NCBI GenBank assembly: GCA_963744735.1
Contig: CAVUVH010000034.1
Coordinates: forward strand, 372,001 to 436,000
DNA: 64,000 nt
Direction: 5' to 3'
Source: RPQJ01 sp963744735
GTDB taxonomy: Bacteria; Pseudomonadota; Gammaproteobacteria; Steroidobacterales; Steroidobacteraceae
The notes below the pieces were generated by a model. It was given only the letters and a program-made list of their open reading frames with translations, was not told the origin of the DNA and searched no databases. Positions 48,401 to 59,311 of this stretch are shown one piece after another (within the stretch, counting starts at the first letter, position 1; every line of letters starts with the position of its first letter). The position numbers and the translations under genes are program-made.

Positions 48401-50953
48401 TGCTCAGTCGCCACGGCAGTCTCGCGGAGCAGATCGACCGCCTGGAGCAGGACTCTCCGTCGAGTGCCACCGCCGGCTCCCGACGCGCGATCCGCTCGAG
48501 ATTCGACCAGCTACCGCGCCTGACATGCTGGCGTGGAGTTTTTCAATGGTCTGGGCGGGTTCTCCGCCGATGGCCAGGAGTATGTGACGATATTGCGCGA
48601 CGGGCAGTGCACGCCCGCCCCCTGGATCAATGTGATTGCCAATCCGGAGTTTGGCTTTCAGGTATCGACCGAAGGCGGCGGCTGCACCTGGTCCGGCAAC
48701 AGCCGCGAAAACCGGCTCACGCCCTGGTCCAACGATCCGGTCGAGGACCGCTCAGGGGAAGTTCTCTACGTTCGCGACGACGACACCGGCAAGCTCTTCG
48801 GGCCGACGGCACTGCCGTTTCGCCACGAGACCGGCGTCTATGTGGCACGCCATGGACGCGGCTACAGCCGCTTCGAGCACACGCGTCATGGCATCGCACT
48901 CGACCTGTTGCAGTTCGTTCCGATTGACGAATCCGTCAAGGTGTCGCGCCTGCAGATCCGCAACCTCTCCGGGCGCCCACGTCACCTGACCCTGACAGCC
49001 TATGTCGAATGGGTACTCGGTACGTCGCGCAGCACAACCGCACCGTATGTGGCAACCGAGATGGATACCGTGACTGGCGGCATGTTCGCGCGCAACCTGC
49101 GCAGCGGTGCCGACGCCGCGCGTTGCGTTCACCGATCTCGGCGGCCGCCAGACGTGCCTGGACCGGCAATCGGATGGAATTCATCGGGCGCAATGGTTCG
49201 CTCGAAAGACCCGCGGCGCTCGCCGGAAGGCGCGGTGCTCTCAGGCCGTACCGGCGCCGGGCTGGACCCCTGCGGTGCGTTGCAGACGTCCTTGATGCTG
49301 GCCGCGAACGCCTCCATCGAACTCGTGTGGCTGCTGGGTGAGGCGGCCACGGCAGTCGACGCGCAGGCCATGATCGAGCACTGGCGAGGTGCGGACATCG
49401 ACGCTGCATTGCAGTCCGTGCGCGAGGAGTGGAGCGAGGTGCTCGACGCGGTCACCGTGCAGACGCCGGATCGCTCGTTCGATATCATGATGAACGGCTG
49501 GTTGCTGTATCAGACGCTCGCCTGTCGTCTGTGGGCGCGCAGCGCGTTCTACCAGGCGAGCGGCGCGTACGGCTTCCGCGACCAGTTGCAGGACACGATG
49601 GCGCTCCTCGTGGCCAAGCCCGACTCTGGCGCGCGCGCAACTATTGCGCGCGCCGGCCGGCAGTTCGTCGAGGGCGACGTGCAGCATTGGTGGCTGCCAC
49701 AAACAGGCCGCGGGGTACGTACGCGCGTCTCCGATGACCGTGTCTGGCTCTGCTACTGTGTTGCCCATTACATCGGGGCGACGGCAGATGCGGCCATTCT
49801 CGACGAAATCCTGCCCTTCCTGAACGGACCGGTGCTTGCACGATGGCGAATCCGACAACTTTTTCCTGCCGACCACGGGCGATGAGTCCGCGACACTGTT
49901 CGAACACTGCGCACGCGCGCTCGAGCGCAGCCTGGCAGTCGGACCGCATGGACTGCCCCTGATCGGCTCCGGCGACTGGAACGACGGGATGAGCGGCGTC
50001 GGCGCCGAGGGCCGCGGCGAGAGCGTCTGGCTTGGGTGGTTCCTGCACCTTGCGCTGTCACAGTTCGCGCTGCTCGCGGATGCACGTGGCGAGCAGGCGC
50101 GTGCAGCAGCGTGGCGTGCTCATGCCGCCGCCCTGCGCGCTTCCCTGGAGCAGCACGGCTGGGATGGAGACTGGTATCGGCGCGCCTATTTCGATGACGG
50201 CACACCGCTGGGTTCCGCCGCAAACAGCGAGTGCCGGATCGACTCGATCGCGCAGTCGTGGAGCGTGATCTCCGGTGCGGCGGCTCCGGCGAGGGCGAAA
50301 CGCGCCATGGCGGCCCTGGATCGTCACCTGGTGCGCCGGGACGACGGACTGGTACTGCTGCTTACGCCGCCGTTCGACCGGTCCGCGCCAGATCCCGGCT
50401 ACATCCAGGCCTACCCGCCAGGAATCCGCGAGAACGGTGGCCAGTACACACACGCCGCCGCCTGGGCGGTGATCGCGTTCGCGCAGCTCGGCGATGGCGA
50501 CAAGGCCGCCGAACTCTACTCGATGCTGAACCCCATCAATCACGCCTGCACCCTCGACGACGCAATGCGCTACAAGGTCGAACCCTACGTGGTGGCGGCC
50601 GACGTCTATTCCGAGGCACCCCATGTCGGGCGCGGCGGGTGGACCTGGTACACCGGCTCGGCCTCCTGGATGTATCGCGCAGGCCTCGAATGGATTCTCG
50701 GCTGCCGCATTCGTGGCGCGACTCTGCTGCTCGATCCATGCGTGCCGCGAAGCTGGCACGAGTTCCGGATCAGCCTGCGATACCGGGGAACGCGCTACGA
50801 GATCGATTTCGAAAATCCAGACGGCGTCAGCCGGGGCTCGTTGCGTTACAGCTGGACGGCGCCGAACTGGCTCCGCAGGGGGGATTGGTTCCGCTGGTTG
50901 ATGACGGTGCGACCCACCTGGTCCGCGCCGTCCTTGGCCGCGAGCAAGCCTGA
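42412..50953 (+). CDS. ndvB: Cyclic beta-1,2-glucan synthase (frame broken many times)
   Basis: A very large inner-membrane enzyme (about 2850 codons) that makes cyclic beta-1,2-glucans for the periplasm. Parts in order: N-terminal region with SAEWLVDNFHMVEAQIRQIR and LPPGYYRQLPKLADG (42600-43560); membrane helices; GT84 glycosyltransferase with LDADTRLPRDAV and GDWQLLPWVFG (43870-44780); further helices (44830-45350); glycoamylase-like domain with YNWYDTQDLRPLEPKYISSV (45380-46950); two beta domains; and a GH94 phosphorylase domain with SGDWNDGMSGVGAEGRGESV (49400-50700). Frame changes occur on average every few hundred bases, but every family block is present in order. Start at 42412 (MPFTAYRRKG), overlapping the hydroxylase stop. 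Confidence 0.88.
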
Positions 50954-51098
50954 GCCGCCCGGCGGTTCGACGCTCCGCGGCAGGATGCTGCCTGAATCTC
51001 CCTACGCATCGCGTCAATGACGAAGCCCGCCCCGCAGCCCCGGCTACGGCTCAATCCTGTATCTTCGAAACCCGTATCAGGCCGGTGGAGCATCGCGC

Positions 51099-52361
51099 GT
51101 GGTCATTCACAAGAGCAGGGCCTTGCTCGATCAGGCTGTCCGCGGCATCGTGCTGCTGTTTCTTGCTGCGCTGCCGCTCGTCGCGTCGTCACAGGACCTC
51201 GACCTGGTCAACGTGACGCTGGTGGACGGTACCGGGGCTGCGCCGCGGCCTGGCGTGACCGTCACGGTCAGGGGCGGACGCATCGCCTCGATCGTCGAAC
51301 GTGCGCCGCCGATTGCGCCGGGCGTGCGCCGCATCGATCTCGGCGGCCGCTACCTGCTGCCCGGCCTGATCGACGCCCATGCCCACATCGAGTCACCAGA
51401 CGCGGCGCTCCGCGCCCTGCATTCGGGCGTGACTACCGCGCGCGTGCTGGGCGACACCAACCTGCAGGCCACTGGCACGCGCAACCTGATCCGCGCCGGC
51501 CACGTGCCCGGGCCGGAGCTGCTGGTCTCGCCGGGGCACATCCGGCCGCGGCCAGGCGTTGCCTTCTTCGAGGTCTATCCGCAGTTTGGCGATGCCATCA
51601 ACGGTGAGCTGCGCGGTCCGGACCGCATCGCGGCTGCTACGCAAGCGCTGATCGCGCAGGGTGCGGACGTGATCAAGGTGGGCGCGAGCGAGCGTGCCGG
51701 TCTCGTGAGCACCGATCCGCGCAAGCCCGAACTCACCGAGGACGAGATCCGCGCGGCTGTCACCACGGCGGCGGAGCAGGGGCTGTTCGTGGCCGCACAC
51801 GCGCACTCGCGCGCCGGCGCGGCGGCAGCGGTCAGTGCCGGGGTGCGCAGCATCGAGCACGGCACCTGGCTGGACGAGGCGACCCTGCAGGAAATGCGGC
51901 GACGCGGCACGTACTTCGTCCCGACGCTCGCAGTCATGAGCCCGCTCGGTGATCCGCAGGGCAATTCGGCCGACGACGTCGCGCTGCAGTTGCGGACGCA
52001 GGCGATGATGGGGCCGCTGCGGGCCGCCGTGCGGCGCGCACACGCCCTCGGCATCACCGTGGCCGCGGCCACCGACGGCAGTTACGCCGATCAGGACGAC
52101 ACCGGCCGCATCCGGCTGGCGCACGACATCGCGATGCTGCGCAACGATTGCGGCTACTCCGGATTGGAGTCGATCACGGCCGCCACCCAGGGCGGAGCGC
52201 GGGTGCTCGGCATCGACGCCCGGACGGGCACGGTCAAGGTGGGCCTGGAGGCCGACCTGGTGGTGTTCGACGGCGATCCGCTGAGCGACAGCCGGGCCCT
52301 GTTCGAGCCGCGCCTGGTGGTCAGCGACGGCCGCATTGCGGTCGAGGGCGCGGCGCTCTGA
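51099..52361 (+). CDS. Exported amidohydrolase-family protein
   Basis: Metal-dependent hydrolase with a signal peptide (to VASSQ). It carries DAHAHIE for the first two histidines, KVGASERAG, HAHSRAGA and IEHGTWLDEAT for further metal ligands, and ATDGSYADQDDTGR for the catalytic Asp. It ends with the ADLVVFDGDPLSD segment common to imidazolonepropionase- and Xaa-Pro-dipeptidase-like members. 420 residues, GTG start, frame intact. The substrate cannot be told; the signal peptide points to the periplasm. Confidence 0.85.
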   Translation: MVIHKSRALLDQAVRGIVLLFLAALPLVASSQDLDLVNVTLVDGTGAAPRPGVTVTVRGGRIASIVERAPPIAPGVRRIDLGGRYLLPGLIDAHAHIESPDAALRALHSGVTTARVLGDTNLQATGTRNLIRAGHVPGPELLVSPGHIRPRPGVAFFEVYPQFGDAINGELRGPDRIAAATQALIAQGADVIKVGASERAGLVSTDPRKPELTEDEIRAAVTTAAEQGLFVAAHAHSRAGAAAAVSAGVRSIEHGTWLDEATLQEMRRRGTYFVPTLAVMSPLGDPQGNSADDVALQLRTQAMMGPLRAAVRRAHALGITVAAATDGSYADQDDTGRIRLAHDIAMLRNDCGYSGLESITAATQGGARVLGIDARTGTVKVGLEADLVVFDGDPLSDSRALFEPRLVVSDGRIAVEGAAL

Positions 52362-52416
52362 GCCTCGGTCCGGACGGTGTATATGCTAGAGTCCCTGCGA
52401 AATAACAGGGCAAATC

Positions 52417-54146
52417 GTGGCTGACATCTTCGTTTCGTATTCGCGTTCGGACAAGGCCCGGGTGGCGCCGCTGGTGGCGGCGCTGGAGGCCGAGGGCTGG
52501 TCCGTGTGGTGGGATCCGGAGATCACGCCCGGCGAGGAATTCGATGCGCTGATCTCGAAGGAACTGGAGGCGGCCAAGACCCTGGTGGTGGTCTGGACGC
52601 CGGCCTCGGTCGATTCGCGCTGGGTGCGGGGCGAGGCGCGCGATGCGGCCGACCGCGGCGTGCTGGTGCCGGTGCGCTTCGATGGCGCAAAGCTGCCGAT
52701 CGATTTCCGCGCCGTGCACACGACCGACCTGGACGGCTGGGCGGAGGACCGCCAGGGCGCGGCGTTCAAGGGGCTGCGCAAGTCGCTCGAGGCCAAGCTC
52801 GGTCCGCCGCGGCCGTCGACGGCGACGCTGCGGGCCGCGGGCAGGAAGGCCGAGGTGTCCGTCTGCGTGCTGCCCTTCGCCAACATGAGCGGCGACCCGG
52901 AGCAGGAATACTTCTCCGACGGCATCACCGAGGACATCATCACCGACCTGGGCAAGGTGTCCGCGCTGTCGATCGTGGCGCGCAACATGGCGTTCTCGTT
53001 CAAGGGTGCCAAGGGCGGCGTCGGCGAGATCGGCCGGCAGACCAAGGCGGCTTACGTGCTGGCGGGCAGCGTGCGCAAAGCGGGTGCGCGGGTGCGCATC
53101 ACTGCGCAACTGGTGAATGCGGCCACTGAAGCGCAGGTCTGGGGCGAGCGCTACGACCGCGACCTCAACGACATCTTCGCGCTGCAGGACGAGATCTCGC
53201 GCGCGATCGTCGCGGCGCTGAAGCTGACGCTGCTGCCGGAGGAGAAGCGGGCGCTCGAGCAGCGCGCAACCACCAACGTCAAGGCCTACAAGTTCTACCT
53301 GATGGCGCGCCAGTTCAGCGTCATGGGCAACGAGCGGCACCAGGAGATCATCGTCCGCCTGTGCAAGCGCGCGGTGGAGCTCGATCCGTCCTACGCCGCG
53401 CCGTGGGCGACAATGGCGATCGCGCAGTGGGACATGCACCGGCGCAGCGCCTGCGATGAAGACGGGCAGGAAGCGGCAAACCAGGCGATGCGGCTCGATC
53501 CGCGACTGGCCGACGCGCACGCGGCGCTCGGCGCGGCGCACCAGGGCCAGGGTCGCTACGAAGTCGGGCTTGAAGGCGTGCGAGTCCGCGCTGCAGCTCG
53601 ATCCGGGTTCCTACGAAGGCAACCGGATTGCAGGCATGTGCAGCATGGCGCTGCGCCGCTACGACGATGCGATCCGGTATTTCGAGGCGGCCGCGGCCGT
53701 CGTCGACACCGAATTCACCGCGGCGAGCTTCGCTCCGCAGTGCTACGAAGCCAAGGGTGATGTCGCGGGTGCGGCCGTCGGCGTCGAGGCGTGCGCTGAC
53801 CCGTATCGAGGCCGTGATTGCGGCCGAGCCGGACCACGGCCGGGCGCTGGGCTACGGGGCGGGCTTGCTTGCGAGCCTTGGGGAAGCCGACCGCGCCAAG
53901 GAATGGATCGAGCGCGGCACTCTGCTCGATCCAGACAACACCATCCTGCACTTCAACTTCGTGTGCGCATTGACGCGCCTGCGGGAGTTCGAGGCGGCGA
54001 TCGACCTGTTGTCCAGCGTCATCGAGAAAGGCTCGCAGGGTTGGCTGACCTGGCTCGACAACGACACCGATTTCGATCCCCTGCGCAGCCATCCGCGCTT
54101 CATCGAACTCGTCGCCAATGCCAAAGCCCGCTTCGCGATGTCCTGA
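52417..54146 (+). CDS. TIR - TolB-like - TPR protein (frame broken twice)
   Basis: An N-terminal TIR domain (MADIFVSYSRSDKARVAPLV, WWDPEITPGEEFD) has Glu73 in SRWVRGEARDA at the position of the TIR NADase catalytic glutamate. A TolB-like domain (LPFANMSGDPEQEYFSDGIT, LAGSVRKAGARVRITAQLVN, YDRDLNDIFALQDEIS) and tetratricopeptide repeats follow. The C-terminal frame changes near 53575 and 53775. No membrane segment. GTG start with AGGG. The family is common in proteobacteria; its function is unknown, with defence or signalling suggested by the TIR domain. No partner gene is adjacent. Confidence 0.82.
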
Positions 54147-54182
54147 CCGCCGCCTGTCGGGCAGGCGCGACGGCCCCCGGGC

Positions 54183-55725
54183 GTGACCGAAAACCTCCGT
54201 CCCGTGCGTCGTCGTGGCCCGGCACGCGTGCCGCGCGCCGCCGGGCCGACGCTCGACCCCTTGCCGCGGCTGCAGGTGCCGTGGTCGCCGCTCGAGGTGC
54301 TCAGCGCCGAGCAGGTCGAACGCATCCTGCTGGCGGCGTACCGCGTGCTCGAGGAAGCCGGGCTCGAGATCCGCAGCCCCGAGGCGCGCGCGATCTTCCG
54401 CCGGGCCGGCGCGCTGGTCGACGACGAGACGCAATGCGTGCGGATCGGGCGCGAGATCGTCGAGGCGCAGCTGGCCCATGCGCCGGAGTCGTTCGTGCTG
54501 CACGCGCGCAACCCCGCGCGCCACCTGCACGTCGGCGGCCGCACGGTCAACTTCGGCCCGGTCAACGGCGCGCCCAACGTCGAGCGATGCCGAGCGCGGC
54601 CGGCGCTTCGGCGACATCGCCGCATTCCGCGACATCCTCAAGCTGACGCACACGCTGGGCGTGCTGCACTGGCAGGGCGGCATCGTGGTCGAGCCGGTCG
54701 ACGTGCCGGTGCCGGTGCGGCACCTGGCCACCTACCGCGCGCACATCGAGTGCGCGGACATCGTCTGGGCCGCGCGCGGCGTCGGCGGCGTGCAGGCCGA
54801 GGACGCGATCGCGATGTCGGCCATCGAGCACGGCTGCTCGATCGAGGACCTGGCGGCACGGCCGACGCTGATGACGGTGACCAACGTCAACTCGCCGCGC
54901 CGGGTCGACGAGGAGATCCTCGACAACATCATGATCATGGCGCGGCACGGCCAGTGCGTCGTGATCACGCCGTTCACGCTGATGGGGGCGATGGCGCCGA
55001 TCACGCTGGCGGGCGCGCTGGTGCAGCAGACGGCCGAGGCGCTCGGCATCATCGCGTTGTGCCAGCTGGTGCGCCCGGGCGCGCCCTGCGTGATGGGCGG
55101 CTTCACCTCGAACGTCGACATGCGCACCGGCTCACCCGCGTTCGGCACGCCCGAATACGTGCATGCGGCGCATCGCCACGGCGCAGATCGGCCGCCGGCT
55201 GCGGATCCCGGTGCGCACCAGCGCGGTCAACGCCTCGCCCGCGGTCGACGCGCAGTCCACCTACGAGACGGCGTTCTCGCTGCAGGCCGCGATCCTGAGC
55301 CACAGCCACCTGATCAATCATGCCGCCGGCTGGCTCGAGGGCGGACTGGTGGCCTCGCTCGAGAAGATCGTGGTCGATGCCGAGATGCTGCGCTGCTGGG
55401 CCGAGATCCTGCGGCCGGTGTCGTTCACTGACGACGACCTGGCGGTGGACGCGATCAAGGGCGTCGAGGCCGGCGGTCATTTCTTCGGCGCGCCGCACAC
55501 GCTGGCGCGCTTCGAGACGGCGTTCTACCGGCCGCTGCTCTCGGACTGGTCCAATTTCGAGAGCTGGACCGAGGCCGGCGCCCGCGACGCGACCCAGCGC
55601 GCGACCGACGTCTGGAAAAAGCGGCTGGCGGAGTACACGCCGCCGCCGCTCGATCCGGCCGTGCGCGAAGCCATCATCGAGTACGTGGCGCGTCGCGCGG
55701 CGACGCTCGGGCACGAGCGCCGTAA
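54183..55725 (+). CDS. MttB-superfamily methyltransferase without pyrrolysine (frame broken about three times)
   Basis: Relatives move a methyl group from trimethylamine or glycine betaine to a corrinoid protein. The N-terminal part reads LSAEQVERILLAAYRVLEEA and VNFGPVNGAPNV. The barrel shows HWQGGIVVEPVDVPVPVRHL, SPRRVDEEILDNIMIMARHG, PFTLMGAMAPITLAGALVQQ and FTSNVDMRTGSPAFGTPEY. The C-terminal half reads YETAFSLQAAILSHSHLINH and AAGWLEGGLVASLEKIVVDA. No in-frame TAG is seen, so it belongs to the non-pyrrolysine group, several of whose members act on glycine betaine or related quaternary amines. Breaks are near 54586, 55170 and 55710. No corrinoid protein gene is in the window. Confidence 0.82.
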
Positions 55726-55748
55726 CGGCGCGGGATGCGCAGCAGACG

Positions 55749-56567
55749 ATGACCACGGCGATCATGAATGCGCGGATGTACTCGGTGACGCCCGCGGTCG
55801 AGGCGCGTGGCGCGAACTGCTCGCGCACGTCACGGACGAGGCGGGCGTGCCACTCGAGTACGTGCCTACCCCGCGCCGCAGCCGCTGGAGGCATCTCTGG
55901 GCGCGGCCGGACCTCGGCTGCGTGTTCATGTGCGGCTATCCGGTGGCGCTGCAGCTGGCCGCCGTCGTGCCGATCGCCGCGCCGATGCCGGCGGCGCCGT
56001 GGGCGGCCGGCCGGCCGCTGTATCGTTCGCGACCTGATCGTGCGCGCGGAGTCGCCGTACGCGCACGCTCGAGGACACGTTCGGCGGCCGCGCCGGCTGG
56101 ACGGTCGAGCATTCGCATTCCGGGCTTCAATGCCTTCCGCCATCACCTGCTGCAGTACCGCACGGCAGCGCGGCCGCAGCTGTACCGCGAGATGGTGCCG
56201 AACCTCGTCACGGCGCGCGCCATCCTCGACGCGGTGCGCGAGGGCCGCATCGACGTCGGCCCGCTCGATGCCTACTGGCACCTGCTGGTCGCGAAGCACG
56301 CGCCGGCGCTGGTCGAGGGCGTGCGGGTGCTCGAGTCGACCGACACCGCGACGCTGCCGGCGTTCGTGGCGGCCGCGTCGACGCCGGCGACCACGGTCGA
56401 CGCGCTGCGGGCGGCGTTCGCTGGTGCGGCCGCGCAGCCGTGGTTCGGCGAGCTGGCGGATGCGCTGCTGATCGACGGTTTCGCGGCGGTCGATGCCGCG
56501 GACTACGCCCGCACCCTGGAGTGGGATCGGCAGGGCGCGGGCGGCGGGCTACCCCAGGCCGGCGTGA
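55749..56567 (+). CDS. PhnD-like phosphonate/phosphate-type binding protein, orphan (frame broken about four times)
   Basis: Two-lobed periplasmic-binding fold of the PhnD/SsuA/transferrin type, but without a recognisable signal peptide. Segments: MTTAIMNARMYSVTPAVEAR, CVFMCGYPVALQLAAVVPIA, FNAFRHHLLQYR, YREMVPNLVTARAILDAVRE and GRIDVGPLDAYWHLLVAKHA. After a shift near 56535 it ends AAGYPRPA at 56567. No permease or ATPase of the Phn type is adjacent, and the only nearby transporter is the YehZYXW-like system. Its ligand is unknown; a cytoplasmic sensor or enzyme role is possible. Confidence 0.7.
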
Positions 56568-56593
56568 AGCCGCGGCCGGGGCGCATTGCGCCG

Positions 56594-57558
56594 TCACTCG
56601 CGCTCGCGGCAGCGGAGCCCGGCCGAGCGGATGCTGCGGCTGGTCGTGCAGCGTGAACAGGAACCGTCGCGCCACGTCGAAGTACGTCGCGTACACCTGG
56701 TGGCCGTTCTGCGCGGCCAACTGCTCGCGCCGCACACGGTACCGCGCGTTGTAGCGGTACCAGGGCAGCCCGGGCTCGGCGTGGTGCAGCGCGTGCAGGT
56801 TGTTGTAGAGGAACAGCGGCCCGAGGATCCTCGAGCCCTCGACGGTCGTTGTGCGCTCCGGCACCTGGGCGCGCGCGCGGTGCTCGGCGAACGAACGCAC
56901 CAGCAGCAGCGCCGTTGCCCGGGATGACCATCCCCAGCACGTACACCCACAACGGGATGCCGCAGGCGACCGTGACCCAGTAGACGACCGGCACGCACAG
57001 CAGCAGGTGCAACAGCCACGCGCTGCGCACGCCCGGGTTCGCCGCGCACGGCGGCGCGTGCCTCGTGCGCCCAGAAATGCCCGATCCGCCACCACGAGCC
57101 GATCAGCATGCGGCCCGGCCAGCGTCAGCTGCAGCTCGATCATGCGGCGCTGGAACGCCGACAGCTCCTGCCAGGCCTGCGGCGTCCAGTAGCTGGATTC
57201 CGGGTCGTCGAGGGGTCGGTCAGGCGGAGTTGTCGTGATGCACCAGGTGCAGCACGCGGAAGCGGTCATAGGGAATCCACAGCGACAGCGGCCACATGCC
57301 GAACAGGCGGTTGACCGCGACCGACCGCGTCGGGTGGCCGTGCAGGATCTCGTGCTGCAGCGAACTGTGCAGCGTGAGCAGCACGGCGGTGCACGGCACG
57401 ATCAGCCAGGACGGCCACTCGCCGTATGCGGGACGTCAGCAACAGCCAGCCGCCATAGACGAAAAGACTCAATGCGACGGTCGGCCACTCGACGGCAGGG
57501 ATTGCCGCGTGGCCTGGCGCGGGTCGGCATCGGCGACGGCAAGGTCGGTGGCGCTCAT
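56594..57558 (-). CDS. Membrane fatty acid desaturase family protein (frame broken at least three times)
   Basis: Di-iron membrane protein. Histidine boxes are visible: LQHEILHGHPTR, LHLVHHDNS-type, and NNLHALHHAEPGLPWYRYNA. The hydrophobic stretches include LLHLLLCVPVVYWVTVACGI and PLWVYVLGMVIPG. It begins at 57558 (MSATDLAVADADPRQATRQ) and ends FLFTLHDQPQHP then RCRERE. Breaks lie near 57500, 57430, 57235, 57100, 57030 and 56920. It converges with the PhnD-like gene and is 74 bases from yehW. The substrate is not predictable; the small size and NNLHALHH resemble carotenoid or amine hydroxylase-type members. Confidence 0.65.
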
Positions 57559-57631
57559 CGGTCCATCGAGGCGGGCCGGAAACGGCTGCGCGAATCTTAG
57601 CAAAGCGCGCGGCGTCGCGAGGGGAGGGCAT

Positions 57632-58360
57632 TCAGGTCCTTGCGGCCGGTACCAGACGGCTTTCCAGCACCCGCATCGCGTCGTACAGCAGGATCGCCAT
57701 CAGCCCGGTCACGAGACCGCCCTGCAGCACGAAGGCAGTGTTGTTCGACAGCAGCCCGGCGATGATCACCTCGCCCAGTCCCCTGGCCGCCACCGTCGAG
57801 CCGATCGTGGCCGTGCCGACGCTGATCACCAGCGACAGGCGCACGCCCTCCAGGATCAGCGGCAGGGCCAGCGGCAGCTCCACCTGCCGCAGGCGCTCGC
57901 CCGGGCTCATGCCCATGCCGTCGGCGGCTTCGCGCACCGGCTGCGGCACGCTCTCCAGCCCGGCGATCGTGTTCTCGAAGATCGGCAACAGGCCGTAGGC
58001 GAACAGCGCGATCAGGGTCGGCAGTTGCCCGAACCCGACCAGCGGCACGGCCACGGCCAGTACGGCCACGGGCGGGAACGTCTGCCCGATGTTGACCAGC
58101 GTGCGGGACAGCGGCAGGAACGCGGCGCCGGCCGGGCGGGTCACGAAGATGCCGAGCGCCACGGCGACGACGGTGCTGGCCAGTGCCGCCGCCAGCACCG
58201 TGGCCAGGTGCCACGCCGCCAGCAGCGGCAGGCTGCCCTGGTCATAGATGGCGGGCGCGCCGTACTCGTTCAGCGGCGCAAACAGCGGTGCGAACGCCTG
58301 CGGCAGCAGCAGGAACGCGAGCAGGGCTGCGAACAGCGCCAGCCGCAGCACGAGTCCCAT
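57632..58360 (-). CDS. yehW: Betaine ABC transporter permease, YehW-like
   Basis: Six-helix inner-membrane permease, 242 residues (E. coli YehW is 243). It starts MGLVLRLALFAALLAFLLLP; the EAA-type cytoplasmic loop is VREAADGMGMSPGERLRQVE, followed by LPLALPLILEGVRLSLVISV and TIGSTVAARGLGEVI. Last gene of the minus-strand order yehZ-yehY-yehX-yehW, exactly as in E. coli. It starts 5 bases after yehX stops. The frame is intact. Confidence 0.88.
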   Translation of the reverse strand: MGLVLRLALFAALLAFLLLPQAFAPLFAPLNEYGAPAIYDQGSLPLLAAWHLATVLAAALASTVVAVALGIFVTRPAGAAFLPLSRTLVNIGQTFPPVAVLAVAVPLVGFGQLPTLIALFAYGLLPIFENTIAGLESVPQPVREAADGMGMSPGERLRQVELPLALPLILEGVRLSLVISVGTATIGSTVAARGLGEVIIAGLLSNNTAFVLQGGLVTGLMAILLYDAMRVLESRLVPAART

Positions 58361-58365
58361 GCGGC

Positions 58366-59311
58366 TCACGGCGCGCGCCGGCCGTGCGCCAGGATCGAGT
58401 CGAGCGTCAGCCGGCCGAGCGTCTGGCCCTGCTCGCCAGCGACCCGCGCCGCCGTCGCGCCGCGCCAGACCAGCTCCGCCAGCGCCTCGCGCAGCGTGGC
58501 CGTTGCCGGCACGGTCGGGTCGTCGTCGCCCGGCGCCTCGGCCGCCGCCGCCTCGCCCGCGGTCGTCAGCGACAGCAGCTTCAGCGCCCGATCCGCGCTG
58601 CCGGTCAGCTGCGACACGAACGGGTCGGCCGGGCGCGTGAGCAGCACCTCCGGCCGGTCGTACTGCAGCAGCCGTCCGCCGCTCATGACGCCGACCCGGT
58701 CGCCGAGCCGGAACGCCTCGTCCATGTCGTGCGTGACCAGGATGATGGTGGTGCCGAAGCGGCGCTGGATGTCGAGCAGGTCGTCCTGCGCCTTCAGCCG
58801 GATGATCGGATCGAGCGCGCCGAACGGCTCGTCCATCAGCAGCACGTTCGGCTCCGCCGCCAGCGCGCGCGCGACGCCCACGCGCTGCTGCTGGCCGCCC
58901 GACAGCTCGTGCGGGTACTTGCCGGCGTACGCCGCCGGCTCGAGCTGGAAGACGGCGAGCAGCTCTGCCACGCGCTGCTGCACACGCGCCTCCGGCCAGC
59001 CCAGCAGCCGCGGCACGGTCGCGATGTTGTCGGCGACCGTGCGGTGCGGAAACAGGCCGAGGCCCTGGATCGCGTAGCCGATCTGCCGCCGCAGCAGGTG
59101 CGGCGGCTCGCCTGGCGGTGTCGACGCCGTCGATCAGCACGCGACCGGAGCTCGGCTCGACCAGCCGGTTGATCATGCGCAGCACCGTCGACTTGCCCGA
59201 GCCCGAGGTGCCGACGATCGTGGTGATGGTGCGGGGTTCGATCACCATCGACACGTCGTCGACCACGGTCGTGGCCGCATAGCGCTTGCACAGTCGCTCG
59301 AGCTGGATCAT
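58366..59311 (-). CDS. yehX: Betaine ABC transporter ATPase, YehX-like (frame broken once)
   Basis: ATP-binding subunit of the betaine importer. Walker A is GTSGSGKSTVLR, the signature is ELSGGQQQRVGVARAL, Walker B is VLLMDEPFGALDP, and the switch histidine is in LVTHDMDEAFRLGDRV. A C-terminal extension (residues 240-315, TVPATATLREALAELVWRGA) resembles a degenerate CBS-like tail. One extra base near 59115 separates N and C parts. 315 codons after correction, close to YehX (308). The start overlaps the yehY stop (ATGA). Confidence 0.9.

Noticed and set aside
54183..55725. Pyrrolysine (in-frame TAG) in the mttB-like gene
   Set aside because: No TAG occurs in the coding frame across the joined parts, so the protein belongs to the non-pyrrolysine group.
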